DNA of 64,000 nucleotides from Rhodocyclaceae bacterium (GCA_028714035.1 JAQTNA010000005.1:1-64000), one strand, 5' to 3'; positions 52,443 through 61,053 are shown, counted from the first letter of the stretch. The notes: a model not told the origin generated them from the letters alone. Numbers and translations are program-made.

Positions 52443-53204
52443 ATGGAAGAAAAGAAGAAGTTGCACCCCGTCATCTGGGTGGCCGCCGTCTCCGTGACGG
52501 TACTGAGCATCGCCGGTGTGGGCGCCATTCTGGGTCTCATTCCCCATGTGGGCGGCAAGAACGCGGAGCCGGTGCCTCAGCCGGCGGTGGCGCAGCTTGC
52601 CCCGCCCGCCGTCGTGCCGCCGGCCCCTGCAACGCCTGCGTCTGCGACAACGGCTGCTTCAGTCCCGGTTGCCGTGGCGCCTGCGGTGGAAACCAAGGCA
52701 GTCGAGAAGCCGGCCCCGGCCAAGGTCAAGAAGAGCCTCAAGGCGCACAAGGATTCCGCCCAGTTTGCCCAGGCGCCGGGCCCGGACGCGGTGGCTCCGC
52801 CTCCCGGCACACCCTATCCGACGCAGGCCTCACCCTCGTCGGCCCAGGTCGTCCCCGCCGCGCCCCCTCCCTGTCATGAATGCGGCGTGATCGAGAACGT
52901 GCGCGCGGTGAGCGTGAAGGGGCAGGGTTCCGGCGTGGGGGTCGTCGCCGGCGGCCTGCTCGGCGGGATACTTGGCCACCAGGTGGGAGGCGGCAGCGGC
53001 CGCGACCTGGCGACGGTGGCCGGTGCGGTGGCCGGCGGCTTCGCGGGCAACGAGATCGAGAAGAATCAGCGCGCCGCAACCCAGTACGAGGTGGTGGTTC
53101 GGCTCGAAGACGGCAGCCTGCGGACCTTCAAGGAGCAGAGTTCGCCGCCCTGGACCATCGGCCAGCCGGTCCGATTGGTAAACGGCGCGATCCAGCCGCG
53201 CTGA
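52443..53204 (+). CDS. Glycine-zipper 2TM membrane protein
   Basis: 253 residues. An N-terminal anchor helix (VIWVAAVSVTVLSIAGVGAI) is followed by about 100 residues of Ala/Pro-rich linker, a C-x-x-C (PCHECG, about 143), and a glycine-zipper segment GGLLGGILGHQVGGGSGRDL with GAVAGGFAGNEIEKN (about 165-205), ending in a small SlyB-like beta domain. Members sit in the envelope; the exact role is unknown. AGGAGAAGC precedes the start. Confidence 0.85.
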   Translation: MEEKKKLHPVIWVAAVSVTVLSIAGVGAILGLIPHVGGKNAEPVPQPAVAQLAPPAVVPPAPATPASATTAASVPVAVAPAVETKAVEKPAPAKVKKSLKAHKDSAQFAQAPGPDAVAPPPGTPYPTQASPSSAQVVPAAPPPCHECGVIENVRAVSVKGQGSGVGVVAGGLLGGILGHQVGGGSGRDLATVAGAVAGGFAGNEIEKNQRAATQYEVVVRLEDGSLRTFKEQSSPPWTIGQPVRLVNGAIQPR

Positions 53205-53237
53205 ATCGCCGTAACATTTCTTTCCCGGAGTCCGGAT

Positions 53238-53280
53238 AAGCGGTTTCAGGTGCTCAGGCGCCTGAAACCGCTTGTTGTTT
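53238..53280 (+). terminator. Terminator after the glycine-zipper gene
   Basis: A perfect 13-bp stem AAGCGGTTTCAGG/CCTGAAACCGCTT (53238-53250 with 53261-53273) is followed by GTTGTTT. It separates this gene from the pilus operon. Confidence 0.8.
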
Positions 53281-53466
53281 CCCGGCATCATTCTTCGCCG
53301 AAGCGGCGTATGTGGACTTCGCGAGCGCTTACCTGCTGACGGGCGATTTCTGCATGCAGAAGTGCTCAAGTTATGCCGAGGCGCGCCGATAACCTGCTCG
53401 TTCCGTGTAGATTATATCGGGGCGCGACATGAGCCTAACGGCCTAACACACTTCAGGGAGCGGGAA

Positions 53467-53931
53467 ATGAAGGCAAACAAAGGTTTTACATTGATCGAGC
53501 TGGTGGTGGTCATCGTCATTCTCGGCATCCTGGCCGCGGTGGCGATTCCGAAGTTCGTCAGTCTGTCGGACAATGCACGGGACGCCGCCGCGCAGGCGGT
53601 CGCCGGAGCCATTTCATCGGGTTCCGCCATCAACTACGCGAAATACGCGGCCTCGGGTGGCCAGACGACGGCGAGCGGCCCCTGGGCCGTGACGGGTACC
53701 GCCAGCGCCACGAACATCTGTACCGCTGCCGCCCTGGGGAACTTCGTTACGGCCGACACGACGCTGGTCGCCACCGTTCCCAGCTCGGGCAACCTGAATT
53801 CCACCTTCCTGGTGCAGGTGCCCTCTTCGCCCGTGGCTTGTGCCGGCGGCGGCTCCACGGTGGTGTGCCAGATCAAGGCGGCCATGGGTTCCGGCAACTG
53901 GCAGAACACGACTGTCACCTGCACGAACTGA
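53467..53931 (+). CDS. mshA: MshA-type major pilin
   Basis: A 154-residue type IVa pilin. The prepilin leader MKANKG is cut before FTLIELVVVIVILGILAAVA, with Glu5 present. Two late cysteine pairs (NICTAA, PVACAGG, VVCQIK, VTCTN) form the C-terminal disulphide region. First gene of the MSHA operon; the next pseudopilin follows by 31 bases. The promoter should lie in the 190 bases upstream. Confidence 0.9.
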   Translation: MKANKGFTLIELVVVIVILGILAAVAIPKFVSLSDNARDAAAQAVAGAISSGSAINYAKYAASGGQTTASGPWAVTGTASATNICTAAALGNFVTADTTLVATVPSSGNLNSTFLVQVPSSPVACAGGGSTVVCQIKAAMGSGNWQNTTVTCTN

Positions 53932-53962
53932 TTTTGCTGGCGGGGGCTCCGGAGGAGCGGAC

Positions 53963-54421
53963 ATGAGCCGTTCGGCGGGGTTCACCCTGGTGGAATTGGT
54001 CATGGTTCTGGTGGTGATGGGTATCCTGGCGGCGACCGCGATACCCAGCATGACCGGGCGCAGGACCGTGGATGCACCAGGCTACGCGGACCAGGTGCGG
54101 CAGAGCCTGAAGTACGGGCGGCGGCTTGCGGTGTCCCAGCGGCGCAATGTTTGCGTCGCCGCGGGTGCCGCGGGCCTCGTCCTGACCCAGGCGCTTGTCT
54201 CCGGCTCTGGCTCCTCGTGTGTCAAGGCGGTGGGTGATCCCCTTTCCGGAACGGCGCTGAATCTGGTGCCGCCGGGTGGTATTGCCTTGTCCAGCAGCGC
54301 GCCATCCTTCGTCTTTGACGGCCAGGGACGTCTGGTGGGCGGTGCGGTGACGCTGAGCGTTGCCGGCGATGGCCAGACCCGGGTCATCACGGTGGAAAGC
54401 GAAACCGGTTACTCTCATTGA
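53963..54421 (+). CDS. mshC: Minor pseudopilin, MshC/GspH-like
   Basis: 152 residues with prepilin leader MSRSAG, cut before FTLVELVMVLVVMGILAATA. The following DQVRQSLKYGRRLAVSQRRN is the GspH/FimT pattern, and two cysteines follow. The start has GGAGGAGCGG ahead of it. Minor pilins of this type prime pilus assembly. Confidence 0.8.
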   Translation: MSRSAGFTLVELVMVLVVMGILAATAIPSMTGRRTVDAPGYADQVRQSLKYGRRLAVSQRRNVCVAAGAAGLVLTQALVSGSGSSCVKAVGDPLSGTALNLVPPGGIALSSSAPSFVFDGQGRLVGGAVTLSVAGDGQTRVITVESETGYSH

Positions 54422-54461
54422 GCATTTTCCATCCTGCGCATCCTGTATCGTGAAAGACGCC

Positions 54462-55400
54462 ATGAAGAAGATCGTTGACTGGTTTTCTCCCCGCGCCCCC
54501 GGCTGCGTAGGCATCACGGTGGACTCGGCCCGCGTGCGTCTGGCGCGCGTGCAGTGGGACGGTGTGGCTCGTCCCCGGTTGCTCTCGCTCCTGGAGCGGG
54601 AGCATGGCGGCGACCCGGCGCTTGCCCTGCGCCAGGTGGCCAAGGAGGCCGGAGTCAAGCGTGGCTGCTGCGTCACATTGCTCCTGCCGGGCGACTACCA
54701 GACTTTCCAGGTGGAAGCGCCTTCGGTCCCGCCGGAGGAACTGACCACGGCCTTGCGCTGGCGGATCAAGGACAACCTGGGTTTTCCCCTGGAGCAGGCC
54801 CTGGTGGAGACGCTGCTCCTGCCTCAGGGATCGGGACTCTCCACCCGCGCGCCGCAGGCTCTGGTCGTGGCGGCGGAGAGGGCGATCGTTGAGCGACGGG
54901 CGGAAACCTTCGTCTCGGCGGGGATTCGGCTCTCCGCCGTGGATATTCCGGAACTGGCGCAGCGCAATCTGTCCGCCCTGTGCGAGGACGAGAACCGGGG
55001 ACTGGCCTTTCTGCAACTGGGCGATGAGGGCGGACTCCTCACCCTCAGTTTTCAGGGCGAACTGTTCGCCTCCCGGCGCATCGAGGCCGGTGGCGCGCTC
55101 TGGCGGACGGCCAACGAGGAACAGCGCCAGGGAGCCCTTGATCGCATTGCGCTGGAACTTCAGCGCTCCCTGGACTATTTCGATCGCCAGTTCAGCTTCA
55201 TCTCCATCAGCCGCCTGGCACTGGTGGGGGACGCGGATCTTGACCCTCTGGTACAGTACCTGGGGCATACGCTCTATCTGCCGGCGATGGTGCCGGACTG
55301 GGCGAGCATTCTGGAGTTGCCGGGCGACATGGCTTCGCTTCCCGGTGCGGCCTTGCCCGCCATCGGCGCGGCACTGCGTCTTCCGGAGGAGGGCGCATGA
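54462..55400 (+). CDS. mshI: MSHA biogenesis protein MshI (PilM-like)
   Basis: A 312-residue cytoplasmic protein of the actin-like PilM/MshI group: the start CVGITVDSARVRLARVQWDG and the late ALELQRSLDYFDRQFSFISI fit. It binds the short N-terminal tail of the next gene's product. The two genes overlap by four bases. Confidence 0.85.
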   Translation: MKKIVDWFSPRAPGCVGITVDSARVRLARVQWDGVARPRLLSLLEREHGGDPALALRQVAKEAGVKRGCCVTLLLPGDYQTFQVEAPSVPPEELTTALRWRIKDNLGFPLEQALVETLLLPQGSGLSTRAPQALVVAAERAIVERRAETFVSAGIRLSAVDIPELAQRNLSALCEDENRGLAFLQLGDEGGLLTLSFQGELFASRRIEAGGALWRTANEEQRQGALDRIALELQRSLDYFDRQFSFISISRLALVGDADLDPLVQYLGHTLYLPAMVPDWASILELPGDMASLPGAALPAIGAALRLPEEGA

Positions 55401-56062
55401 GGCAATACATCAATCTGTACCGGGACCTGGGCCCGCGCCGTGGTGGAGGCAAGGATTTCCGCCGGCTCGTCGGGGCGGTTTCGCTGGTGGTGCTAGGTGG
55501 CCTGGGGGCGAGCCTGTTTCTGGGTTATCAGGCCGGAGGCCTGGAGCGCCAGGTGGCCGAGAACGTGGCGCTGCGCAAGGCGGTCGAGCAGCGCCTGGTG
55601 GACGCGGGCAGGCGCGTTGCCGGCGGCGACGGTGGGGCGCGCATACTTTCCCTGGAGGCCCGCCTCAAGGAAAGGGAGAATCTTCTCGCGGCCCTGGATG
55701 CGGGAAGTCTGGGAGACATGGAGGGCTACGCGGAATACCTGCGTGCACTGGGGCGTCACACCGGTCAGGGCGTATGGGTCACCGGCTTTTCCGTGGCGCG
55801 GGGCGGGGCGCAACTCGGCGTTTCCGGGCGGGCGCAGGATGCGGAGCGCATCCCGGTATGGCTCCGGGCCCTGAACGGCGAGAAAGTATTCCAGGGACGG
55901 CAGATTGCCTCGCTGAAGGCCGCCAAGATCGTCGGCGTCGGCGCTTCGTCCGGAAAGGTGCAGGCCTCCACCCATGTGGATTTCACCCTGGGTAGCGAGG
56001 AGCTTGCGGAACCCGCCGAGGCACCGGCGCAGCCCATGGCGGCATTGGGAGGCCTCAAATGA
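55397..56062 (+). CDS. PilN-like pilus assembly protein
   Basis: A 221-residue inner-membrane protein. The N-terminal INLYRDLG matches the INLLP-like tail that PilN inserts into PilM, followed by one membrane helix (LVGAVSLVVLGGLGASLFLG), a coiled coil and a ferredoxin-like periplasmic domain. MSHA clusters call this protein MshI2 or PilN. It overlaps both neighbours. Confidence 0.8.
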   Translation: MRQYINLYRDLGPRRGGGKDFRRLVGAVSLVVLGGLGASLFLGYQAGGLERQVAENVALRKAVEQRLVDAGRRVAGGDGGARILSLEARLKERENLLAALDAGSLGDMEGYAEYLRALGRHTGQGVWVTGFSVARGGAQLGVSGRAQDAERIPVWLRALNGEKVFQGRQIASLKAAKIVGVGASSGKVQASTHVDFTLGSEELAEPAEAPAQPMAALGGLK

Positions 56063-56841
56063 AACCGAAACTAAGGCCGGCCGCGCTGCTTGCCGCGTTC
56101 GACAAGAGTTCCCGGCGGGAAAAGCTCATGGTGGCCCTGGTGGCCGTGTGCCTGCCGGCCTACCTCATCCATCTGCTCTTGCTCGGCCCGGCCCTCTCCC
56201 GTAACCAGCAATTGGAGAAGCAAGTGGCCCAGGCCCAGGCGGAAACCACGCGGATTGTGGCCCAGGTTGCCGCCATGGAGAGTGAAACCCGCCGCCAGGA
56301 TGGCGCGAAGAAGGGGCGTATCGAGGCGCTGACCCGGGACCTGACGACCCAGGATCGCCGCTTCCAGCAGATCGAGGCACGCATGGTCGCGCCCCGGCAG
56401 ATGCCGGATCTGCTCCAGTCCCTGCTCAGGAAGCGTTCCGGCCTGCAACTGGTATCCCTTACCACGCTGCCGACCGAGCCGGCCCGCGGCAATGTATCGG
56501 CCAAGGCACCGGCGACGGTGCCGAAGGCGGAGACCTTGCCGGTGATACCGCCGGGCGGCGACCCGGCACTGGCGACCTTGGCGGCGATGCAGACGGCCGG
56601 GGCCGCGAAACCGGCGCCGAAGGAAGCGCCCATGCCCGGCGATGACCTGTTCCTGCACGGAGTGGAACTGAAGGTCGAGGGGGGGTATGGCGACTTGCTG
56701 GCCTTGCTGTCCGACCTGGAGCAGATGCCGCAGAAGATGCTTTGGGCTGGCCTGAAGCTGAAGGTACAGGAATATCCCAGGACGATTCTGATTCTGAAGC
56801 TGCAAACCTTGAGCCGGGAGAAAACATGGCTGCAACTATGA
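56059..56841 (+). CDS. mshJ: MSHA biogenesis protein MshJ (PilO-like)
   Basis: A 260-residue inner-membrane protein: one helix (LMVALVAVCLPAYLIHLLLL), a coiled coil of about 80 residues, and a periplasmic domain with FLHGVELKVEGGYGDLLALL. It should pair with the PilN-like protein to form the alignment complex. Translation is coupled to both neighbours. Confidence 0.85.
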   Translation: MKPKLRPAALLAAFDKSSRREKLMVALVAVCLPAYLIHLLLLGPALSRNQQLEKQVAQAQAETTRIVAQVAAMESETRRQDGAKKGRIEALTRDLTTQDRRFQQIEARMVAPRQMPDLLQSLLRKRSGLQLVSLTTLPTEPARGNVSAKAPATVPKAETLPVIPPGGDPALATLAAMQTAGAAKPAPKEAPMPGDDLFLHGVELKVEGGYGDLLALLSDLEQMPQKMLWAGLKLKVQEYPRTILILKLQTLSREKTWLQL

Positions 56842-57242
56842 TGTCCAGGTTCTGCCTGTGCCTGCTGCCGCTCCTGGCGGCGGGTGCCGCCCGGGGGGAG
56901 TCGGCGGTGGCGGATCCGACCCGGCCGCCCGAGGCGGTGAACGCCGGAGCGGGTGCCGCGGCGGCTCCCGGGGCGGCGGCAGCGACGGAACTGGTATTGC
57001 AATCCGTGATCCTGCCCCGGACCGGGCGGGCGTCCGCCGTCATCAGCGGACAGAGGGTTTCCCTGGGGGATAAGTTGGGGGACAGCAAAGTGCTGCGGAT
57101 CAGGGAGACGGAAGTGCTGTTGAGAGGCCCGGCGGGCGAGCAACATTTGCTGCTGAACCCGGCCGTGATCGTGACACCCGTGGCATCCACGGCTTCGCCC
57201 CGGGTGGGGAAAATGCGCCAGAGTGCGGGAGAAAAACAATGA
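56826..57242 (+). CDS. mshK: MshK-like periplasmic pilus protein (PilP-like)
   Basis: 138 residues. An export signal (CLCLLPLLAAGAARG) is followed by VADPTRPP, a pattern of MshK/PilP/GspC-like proteins, and by a small beta domain (LQSVILPRTGRASAVISGQR, then VSLGDKLGDSKVLRI) that docks on the secretin. It overlaps mshJ by 16 bases and mshL by four. Confidence 0.8.
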   Translation: MAATMMSRFCLCLLPLLAAGAARGESAVADPTRPPEAVNAGAGAAAAPGAAAATELVLQSVILPRTGRASAVISGQRVSLGDKLGDSKVLRIRETEVLLRGPAGEQHLLLNPAVIVTPVASTASPRVGKMRQSAGEKQ

Positions 57243-58921
57243 AGCGCAGCATTAAGACCTGTGTCACTCTGAGCTCCCTGGTGGCACTGTCCGGGTGTTC
57301 CATACTCGATCCCCGTCCGGATGCCACCCTGGGGCGCATTCAGGATGAGTTGAAAGCCGCGGCGCTTCCCGCCAAGCCCGCTCCCGTCGCGCCCGCGGCC
57401 GTTCCGGCGGGTCCGCCGCCGACGGTGACGGAGGCGGCCGAGCGACGTTTCGATCTGGCGGTCAACAACGCCCCCGCGGCACAGGTGTTCACGGCCATTG
57501 CGAGCGGCACGTCCTACAGCATGTTGATTTCCCCCGACCTGTCCGGCACGGTGACGGTGAATCTCAAGAATGTAACTCTGCGGGAAGCCCTGGATACGCT
57601 GCGGGAAATGTTCGGCTATGAGTACAAGGTCATGGGCAGCCGCATCCTGGTCCAGTCCAACACGCTCCAGACCCGCATCTTCAAGGTGAATTACCTGGCG
57701 GAGAAGCGCCAGGGGCAGACGGATGTGCAGGTCACCTCCGGTTCCATTTCCAGCAGTTCCAGCGGAGCGGGAGGGAGCGGCGGTAGTCCATCACCCGTCG
57801 GCGGCGCCTCCGGGGGGGGGCAGACCCGTTTCAGCAGCCAGGTGTCCACCCGTTCCGATTCGGATTTCTGGGGCGAGTTGGGGCAGTCCCTGGGCGTGAT
57901 CGTGGGCAAGGAGGGCGGGCGCAGCGTCGTACTCAACCCCCTCTCCGGCGTGGTGGTGATCAAGGCCTTCCCGGCGGAAATGAGGCAGGTGGAGCACTTC
58001 CTGCACGCCACCCGCATCGCCGTGGAGCGGGAGGTGATGCTGGAAGCCAAGATCATTGATGTGCAGTTGAAGGACGAATTCAAGACCGGCATCAACTGGG
58101 CCTATTTCCACCAGGGCGGCAACAGAAGGTTCGCCGTGGGCGTGGCCCAGCCTGGGGCCACGGTTCAGACCAACGGGATATTGGCCAACGGCGACGCTGT
58201 CGTCACGCCCGGCATGGCCGGCAGTCTGCTGCCGACGGCCACGGGGACAGGCTTTGCCGGCCTGGCCTTCCAGGCCGCCAATTTCGCCAGCCTGCTCAAT
58301 TTCCTGGAGACCCAGGGCAACGTGCAGGTGCTGTCCAGCCCGCGCATCGCCACGCTGAACAACCAGAAGGCCGTGCTCAAGGTGGGGACCGACAATTTCT
58401 TCGTCACGAACGTGTCCACCACGACCAACAGCAGTGGCGGCAGTACGGTCACGACGCCCTCCATCACGGTGCAGCCTTTCTTCTCCGGCATCGCCCTGGA
58501 TGTGACGCCGCAGATTGACGATAACGGCGAGATCATCCTGCACGTGCATCCCTCGGTCAGCACCGTGACCGATCAGTCCAAGGTCATCAATCTGGGACAG
58601 ATGGGGACCTACACCCTGCCTCTGGCCTCCAGCAGCATCAATGAGACAGATTCCATCGTGAGAGTGAAGGATGGCGCCATCGTGGCCATCGGCGGCCTGA
58701 TGAAGCAGGAACAGACCGGGGACAGGAGCCAGGTACCGGGCCTCGGTTCCCTGCCCGTGGTCGGTACGCTGTTCGGCCAGAGCGATCGCACTTTCAGCAA
58801 GGAAGAGATCGTCATTCTCATCAAGCCCACGGTGATAGACAGCGAGCGCGCCTGGCAACAGGGGCTGGAAGAGGTGCAGTCGCGCATGCCCGGCTATGTT
58901 CCACCCCGGGCAAAGCCCTGA
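57239..58921 (+). CDS. mshL: Secretin MshL, outer-membrane pilus channel
   Basis: A 560-residue lipoprotein secretin: lipobox VALSGC at 15-20, an N-domain with FDLAVNNAPAAQVFTAIASG, a Ser/Gly-rich linker (about 170-195), and the secretin core with EVMLEAKIIDVQLKDEF (about 264), VQVLSSPRIATLNNQKAVLK and the closing GSLPVVGTLFGQSDRTFSKE. It forms the pore for the MSHA pilus. Confidence 0.93.
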   Translation: MKRSIKTCVTLSSLVALSGCSILDPRPDATLGRIQDELKAAALPAKPAPVAPAAVPAGPPPTVTEAAERRFDLAVNNAPAAQVFTAIASGTSYSMLISPDLSGTVTVNLKNVTLREALDTLREMFGYEYKVMGSRILVQSNTLQTRIFKVNYLAEKRQGQTDVQVTSGSISSSSSGAGGSGGSPSPVGGASGGGQTRFSSQVSTRSDSDFWGELGQSLGVIVGKEGGRSVVLNPLSGVVVIKAFPAEMRQVEHFLHATRIAVEREVMLEAKIIDVQLKDEFKTGINWAYFHQGGNRRFAVGVAQPGATVQTNGILANGDAVVTPGMAGSLLPTATGTGFAGLAFQAANFASLLNFLETQGNVQVLSSPRIATLNNQKAVLKVGTDNFFVTNVSTTTNSSGGSTVTTPSITVQPFFSGIALDVTPQIDDNGEIILHVHPSVSTVTDQSKVINLGQMGTYTLPLASSSINETDSIVRVKDGAIVAIGGLMKQEQTGDRSQVPGLGSLPVVGTLFGQSDRTFSKEEIVILIKPTVIDSERAWQQGLEEVQSRMPGYVPPRAKP

Positions 58922-59018
58922 GGCGGGTTCAGGGGCGGCGCCAGCATGGACTTCTGCAGGGCAGGGCCAAAATGGGCAGGGTGTCACTGCCACTGCGGAT
59001 CAAGAAGGCCATGCCCAT

Positions 59019-59077
59019 TTTCCCTCTCGCGCCGGAGGCGGGCGAGGGGGGCGTCATGAGTCGCTATGCGACTTTTA
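59019..59077 (-). repeat. Two-hairpin palindromic element, copy 5, inside the mshD-like gene
   Basis: Reverse orientation. Hairpin 1 on the plus strand reads AGTCGC-TAT-GCGACT (59059-59073); hairpin 2 precedes it (CCCTC...GAGGG). The element encodes FPLAPEAGEGG and the first residues of the leader and may provide the GAGGGGGG ribosome-binding site for ATG 59056. Confidence 0.75.
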
Positions 59078-59652
59078 TGTCGAGGGGCCAGGGCGGCCTG
59101 TCCCTCATCGAACTGCTGCTGTTCATCGTGGTGGTCAGCGTGGGTCTGGCGGGTGTCATGGTCACCTACCGGGTGACGGTCAAGGCCAGCGCCGACCCCA
59201 TGGTCCGCAAGCAGGCCCTGGCCGTGGCCGAGGCCCTGCTCACGGAAATCGAGCAACAGCCGTTCACGTATTGCGACCCGAACGATCCGAACGTCGGCAC
59301 GGCCCAGAGCACGGCGGGCTGTACCGGCGGCGCCGCGGCCTCGGAAGACCAGAACGGTGCGGCATTGGCCGGCCCCATGCCGGCAACCGAGACCCGTTAC
59401 TCGTCGACGACTCCGTTCAACAATGTGGCGGACTACGGTGGATTCTCCATGAGCCCGATCTACAGCGTGGACGATGCCGCGACGCCCATTCCGGGCCTGA
59501 CCGGCTACACGGCGAGCGTGGCCATCACCCGGGCAGGAATCACTTTCGGGCTGCCCAGCGATGCGGTGCTGCGGATCGCGGTACGGGTCGTCAAGCAGCC
59601 CGCGGACATCACCCTGGTCGGCTACCGGTTCCGCTATGCGCCGATCATGTGA
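59056..59652 (+). CDS. mshD: Prepilin-like protein MshD, start made ambiguous by a repeat
   Basis: A type IV prepilin of the MshD/PilV kind: cut site GG before LSLIELLLFIVVVSVGLAGV, then KASADPMVRKQALAVAEALL, a segment seen in MshD. Three starts are possible in frame: ATG 58972 (226 residues, leader 42), ATG 59056 (leader 14, with a GAGGGGGG site seven bases away) and ATG 59077 (leader 7, no ribosome-binding site). I chose 59056. The first two starts depend on the palindromic element that occupies the 5' end. Confidence 0.8.
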   Translation: MSRYATFMSRGQGGLSLIELLLFIVVVSVGLAGVMVTYRVTVKASADPMVRKQALAVAEALLTEIEQQPFTYCDPNDPNVGTAQSTAGCTGGAAASEDQNGAALAGPMPATETRYSSTTPFNNVADYGGFSMSPIYSVDDAATPIPGLTGYTASVAITRAGITFGLPSDAVLRIAVRVVKQPADITLVGYRFRYAPIM

Positions 59653-59662
59653 GGGAAAATCG

Positions 59663-60478
59663 GTGAGACCTGGTGCCCATCAGCGAGGCTTCACCCTGAT
59701 CGAGGCGGTGATCGTCATCGCCCTGACCGGCGCCATTTCCGGCGTGGTGGCGGTCTTCCTGCGCGGGCCCATCACCGCCTATTTCGATACCGTGCGCCGG
59801 GCCGACCTGGCGGACGGCGCGGACGGCGCCCTGCGGCGCATGAGCCGGGACATACAGGCCTCGCTGCCCAACAGCGTGCGGGTGAGCGGCAACTTCATCG
59901 AGTTCATTCCGGTGAAGGGTGCGGGACGCTATCGGACAGACGTGGGCATCGGGGCCGGCGACGATCCTCTGGATTTCACCTCCGGCGCGGACACCAGTTT
60001 CGATGTGCTCGGGCCGACCGTGACCGTGGCCTCGGGGGACAGCATCGTCATCTACAACCTGGGGCAGCCGGGGGCCGATGCCTACGAGGGCACCAGTCGC
60101 CGTGCCGTGAGTTCCCCCTACGGCACGGTTGCCAACGTCAAGTTCGCCTCCGGCGGCACGCCCTTTCCCTTCGCCTCGCCCGGCGGGCGCTTCCAGGTGG
60201 TATCCACGGCCACCAGTTACCAGTGCGACCTGACGAGCGGCGTGGTGCGCCTGTGGTGGGGCTACCCCATCCAGAATACTCAGCCGACGAGTTCGGCGGC
60301 ACTCACGGCCTTGTCCGCCAATAGTGCGGTCCTGGTGGACCGGGTCACTTCCTGCGCCTTCGGCTATGCCTCCAGCGTCTCCCAGCGCATGGGCCTCGTG
60401 ACCCTGAAACTGGTTCTCAGCAAGGATGGGGAGAGCGTTTCCCTGATGCAGCAACTCAACGTGGCCAACGCGCCATGA
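59663..60478 (+). CDS. mshO: Prepilin-like protein MshO
   Basis: 271 residues from a GTG start with GAGGG nine bases ahead. The leader ends QRG and is cut before FTLIEAVIVIALTGAISGVV. The MshO features RRADLADGADGALRRMSRDI and DRVTSCAFGY are visible. Its stop overlaps the mshP start (ATGA at 60475). Confidence 0.88.
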   Translation: MRPGAHQRGFTLIEAVIVIALTGAISGVVAVFLRGPITAYFDTVRRADLADGADGALRRMSRDIQASLPNSVRVSGNFIEFIPVKGAGRYRTDVGIGAGDDPLDFTSGADTSFDVLGPTVTVASGDSIVIYNLGQPGADAYEGTSRRAVSSPYGTVANVKFASGGTPFPFASPGGRFQVVSTATSYQCDLTSGVVRLWWGYPIQNTQPTSSAALTALSANSAVLVDRVTSCAFGYASSVSQRMGLVTLKLVLSKDGESVSLMQQLNVANAP

Positions 60479-61053
60479 GTCCGGACCCGGAAGTTGGTGG
60501 CGCGGCATGCCCTCTCCCCCCCGCCCCTCTTGCGCTCGGTGGGCGAGGGGAGCGTCGTGAGGCGCTGCGCGCCTTTCGTGGGACGGGGGGCTTTGCCCTG
60601 CTCTCGGCCATCGCCATCCTGGTGCTGCTGTCCACGCTGGCGGGCTATCTGGCCCGCATCGGTGCCTTGAGCCAGATCGGTGCGGCCCTGGACATTCAGG
60701 GCTCACGCGCCTATCACGCGGCGCGGGCGGGGGTGGAGTGGGGTCTGTACCAGGTACTGGACCCGAGCAATGCGACGGTGGTGGCGCCGGGCAGCGGCAC
60801 CTGGCCCAATCTGCCCACCTGCCCGGCCGCGACCACCCTGACCCTGGAGGGATTCTCGGTGGCCGTGACTTGCACCGCCTACGGCCCCTATTACGAATCC
60901 GGCAACAGCCACACCTCCCAGCTCTACACCATAACCGCCACGGCCACGAGCGGGACGGTGGGCAATGGGGGCTACGCCGAGCGGCAATTGTCCGCCACGG
61001 TATCGAAATGCCGGGCGACGGACGGATCGGCGCCTTCCTATGCCTGTCCGTGA
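60475..61053 (+). CDS. mshP: Prepilin-like protein MshP with a 39-residue leader caused by a repeat
   Basis: 192 residues. The MshP body FALLSAIAILVLLSTLAGYL and RAYHAARAGVEWGLYQVLDP is clear. The cut site G39-F40 lies after a leader of 39 residues instead of the normal 6-15, because palindromic element copy 6 is read in frame (encoding PLPPAPLALGGRGERREAL). No other in-frame ATG, GTG or TTG start lies closer to the cut site; ATG 60475 also shows the expected ATGA overlap with mshO. The body lacks the usual Glu5, as in other MshP proteins. Confidence 0.85.
   Translation: MSPDPEVGGAACPLPPAPLALGGRGERREALRAFRGTGGFALLSAIAILVLLSTLAGYLARIGALSQIGAALDIQGSRAYHAARAGVEWGLYQVLDPSNATVVAPGSGTWPNLPTCPAATTLTLEGFSVAVTCTAYGPYYESGNSHTSQLYTITATATSGTVGNGGYAERQLSATVSKCRATDGSAPSYACP
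60510..60577 (-). repeat. Two-hairpin palindromic element, copy 6, inside mshP
   Basis: Reverse orientation. Hairpin 1 on the plus strand reads AGGCGC-TGC-GCGCCT (60560-60574): relative to AGTCGC/GCGACT the third pair has changed on both sides (T-A to G-C). Hairpin 2 pairs CCCCTC-like arms around a longer loop. The frame stays open through the element. Confidence 0.75.
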
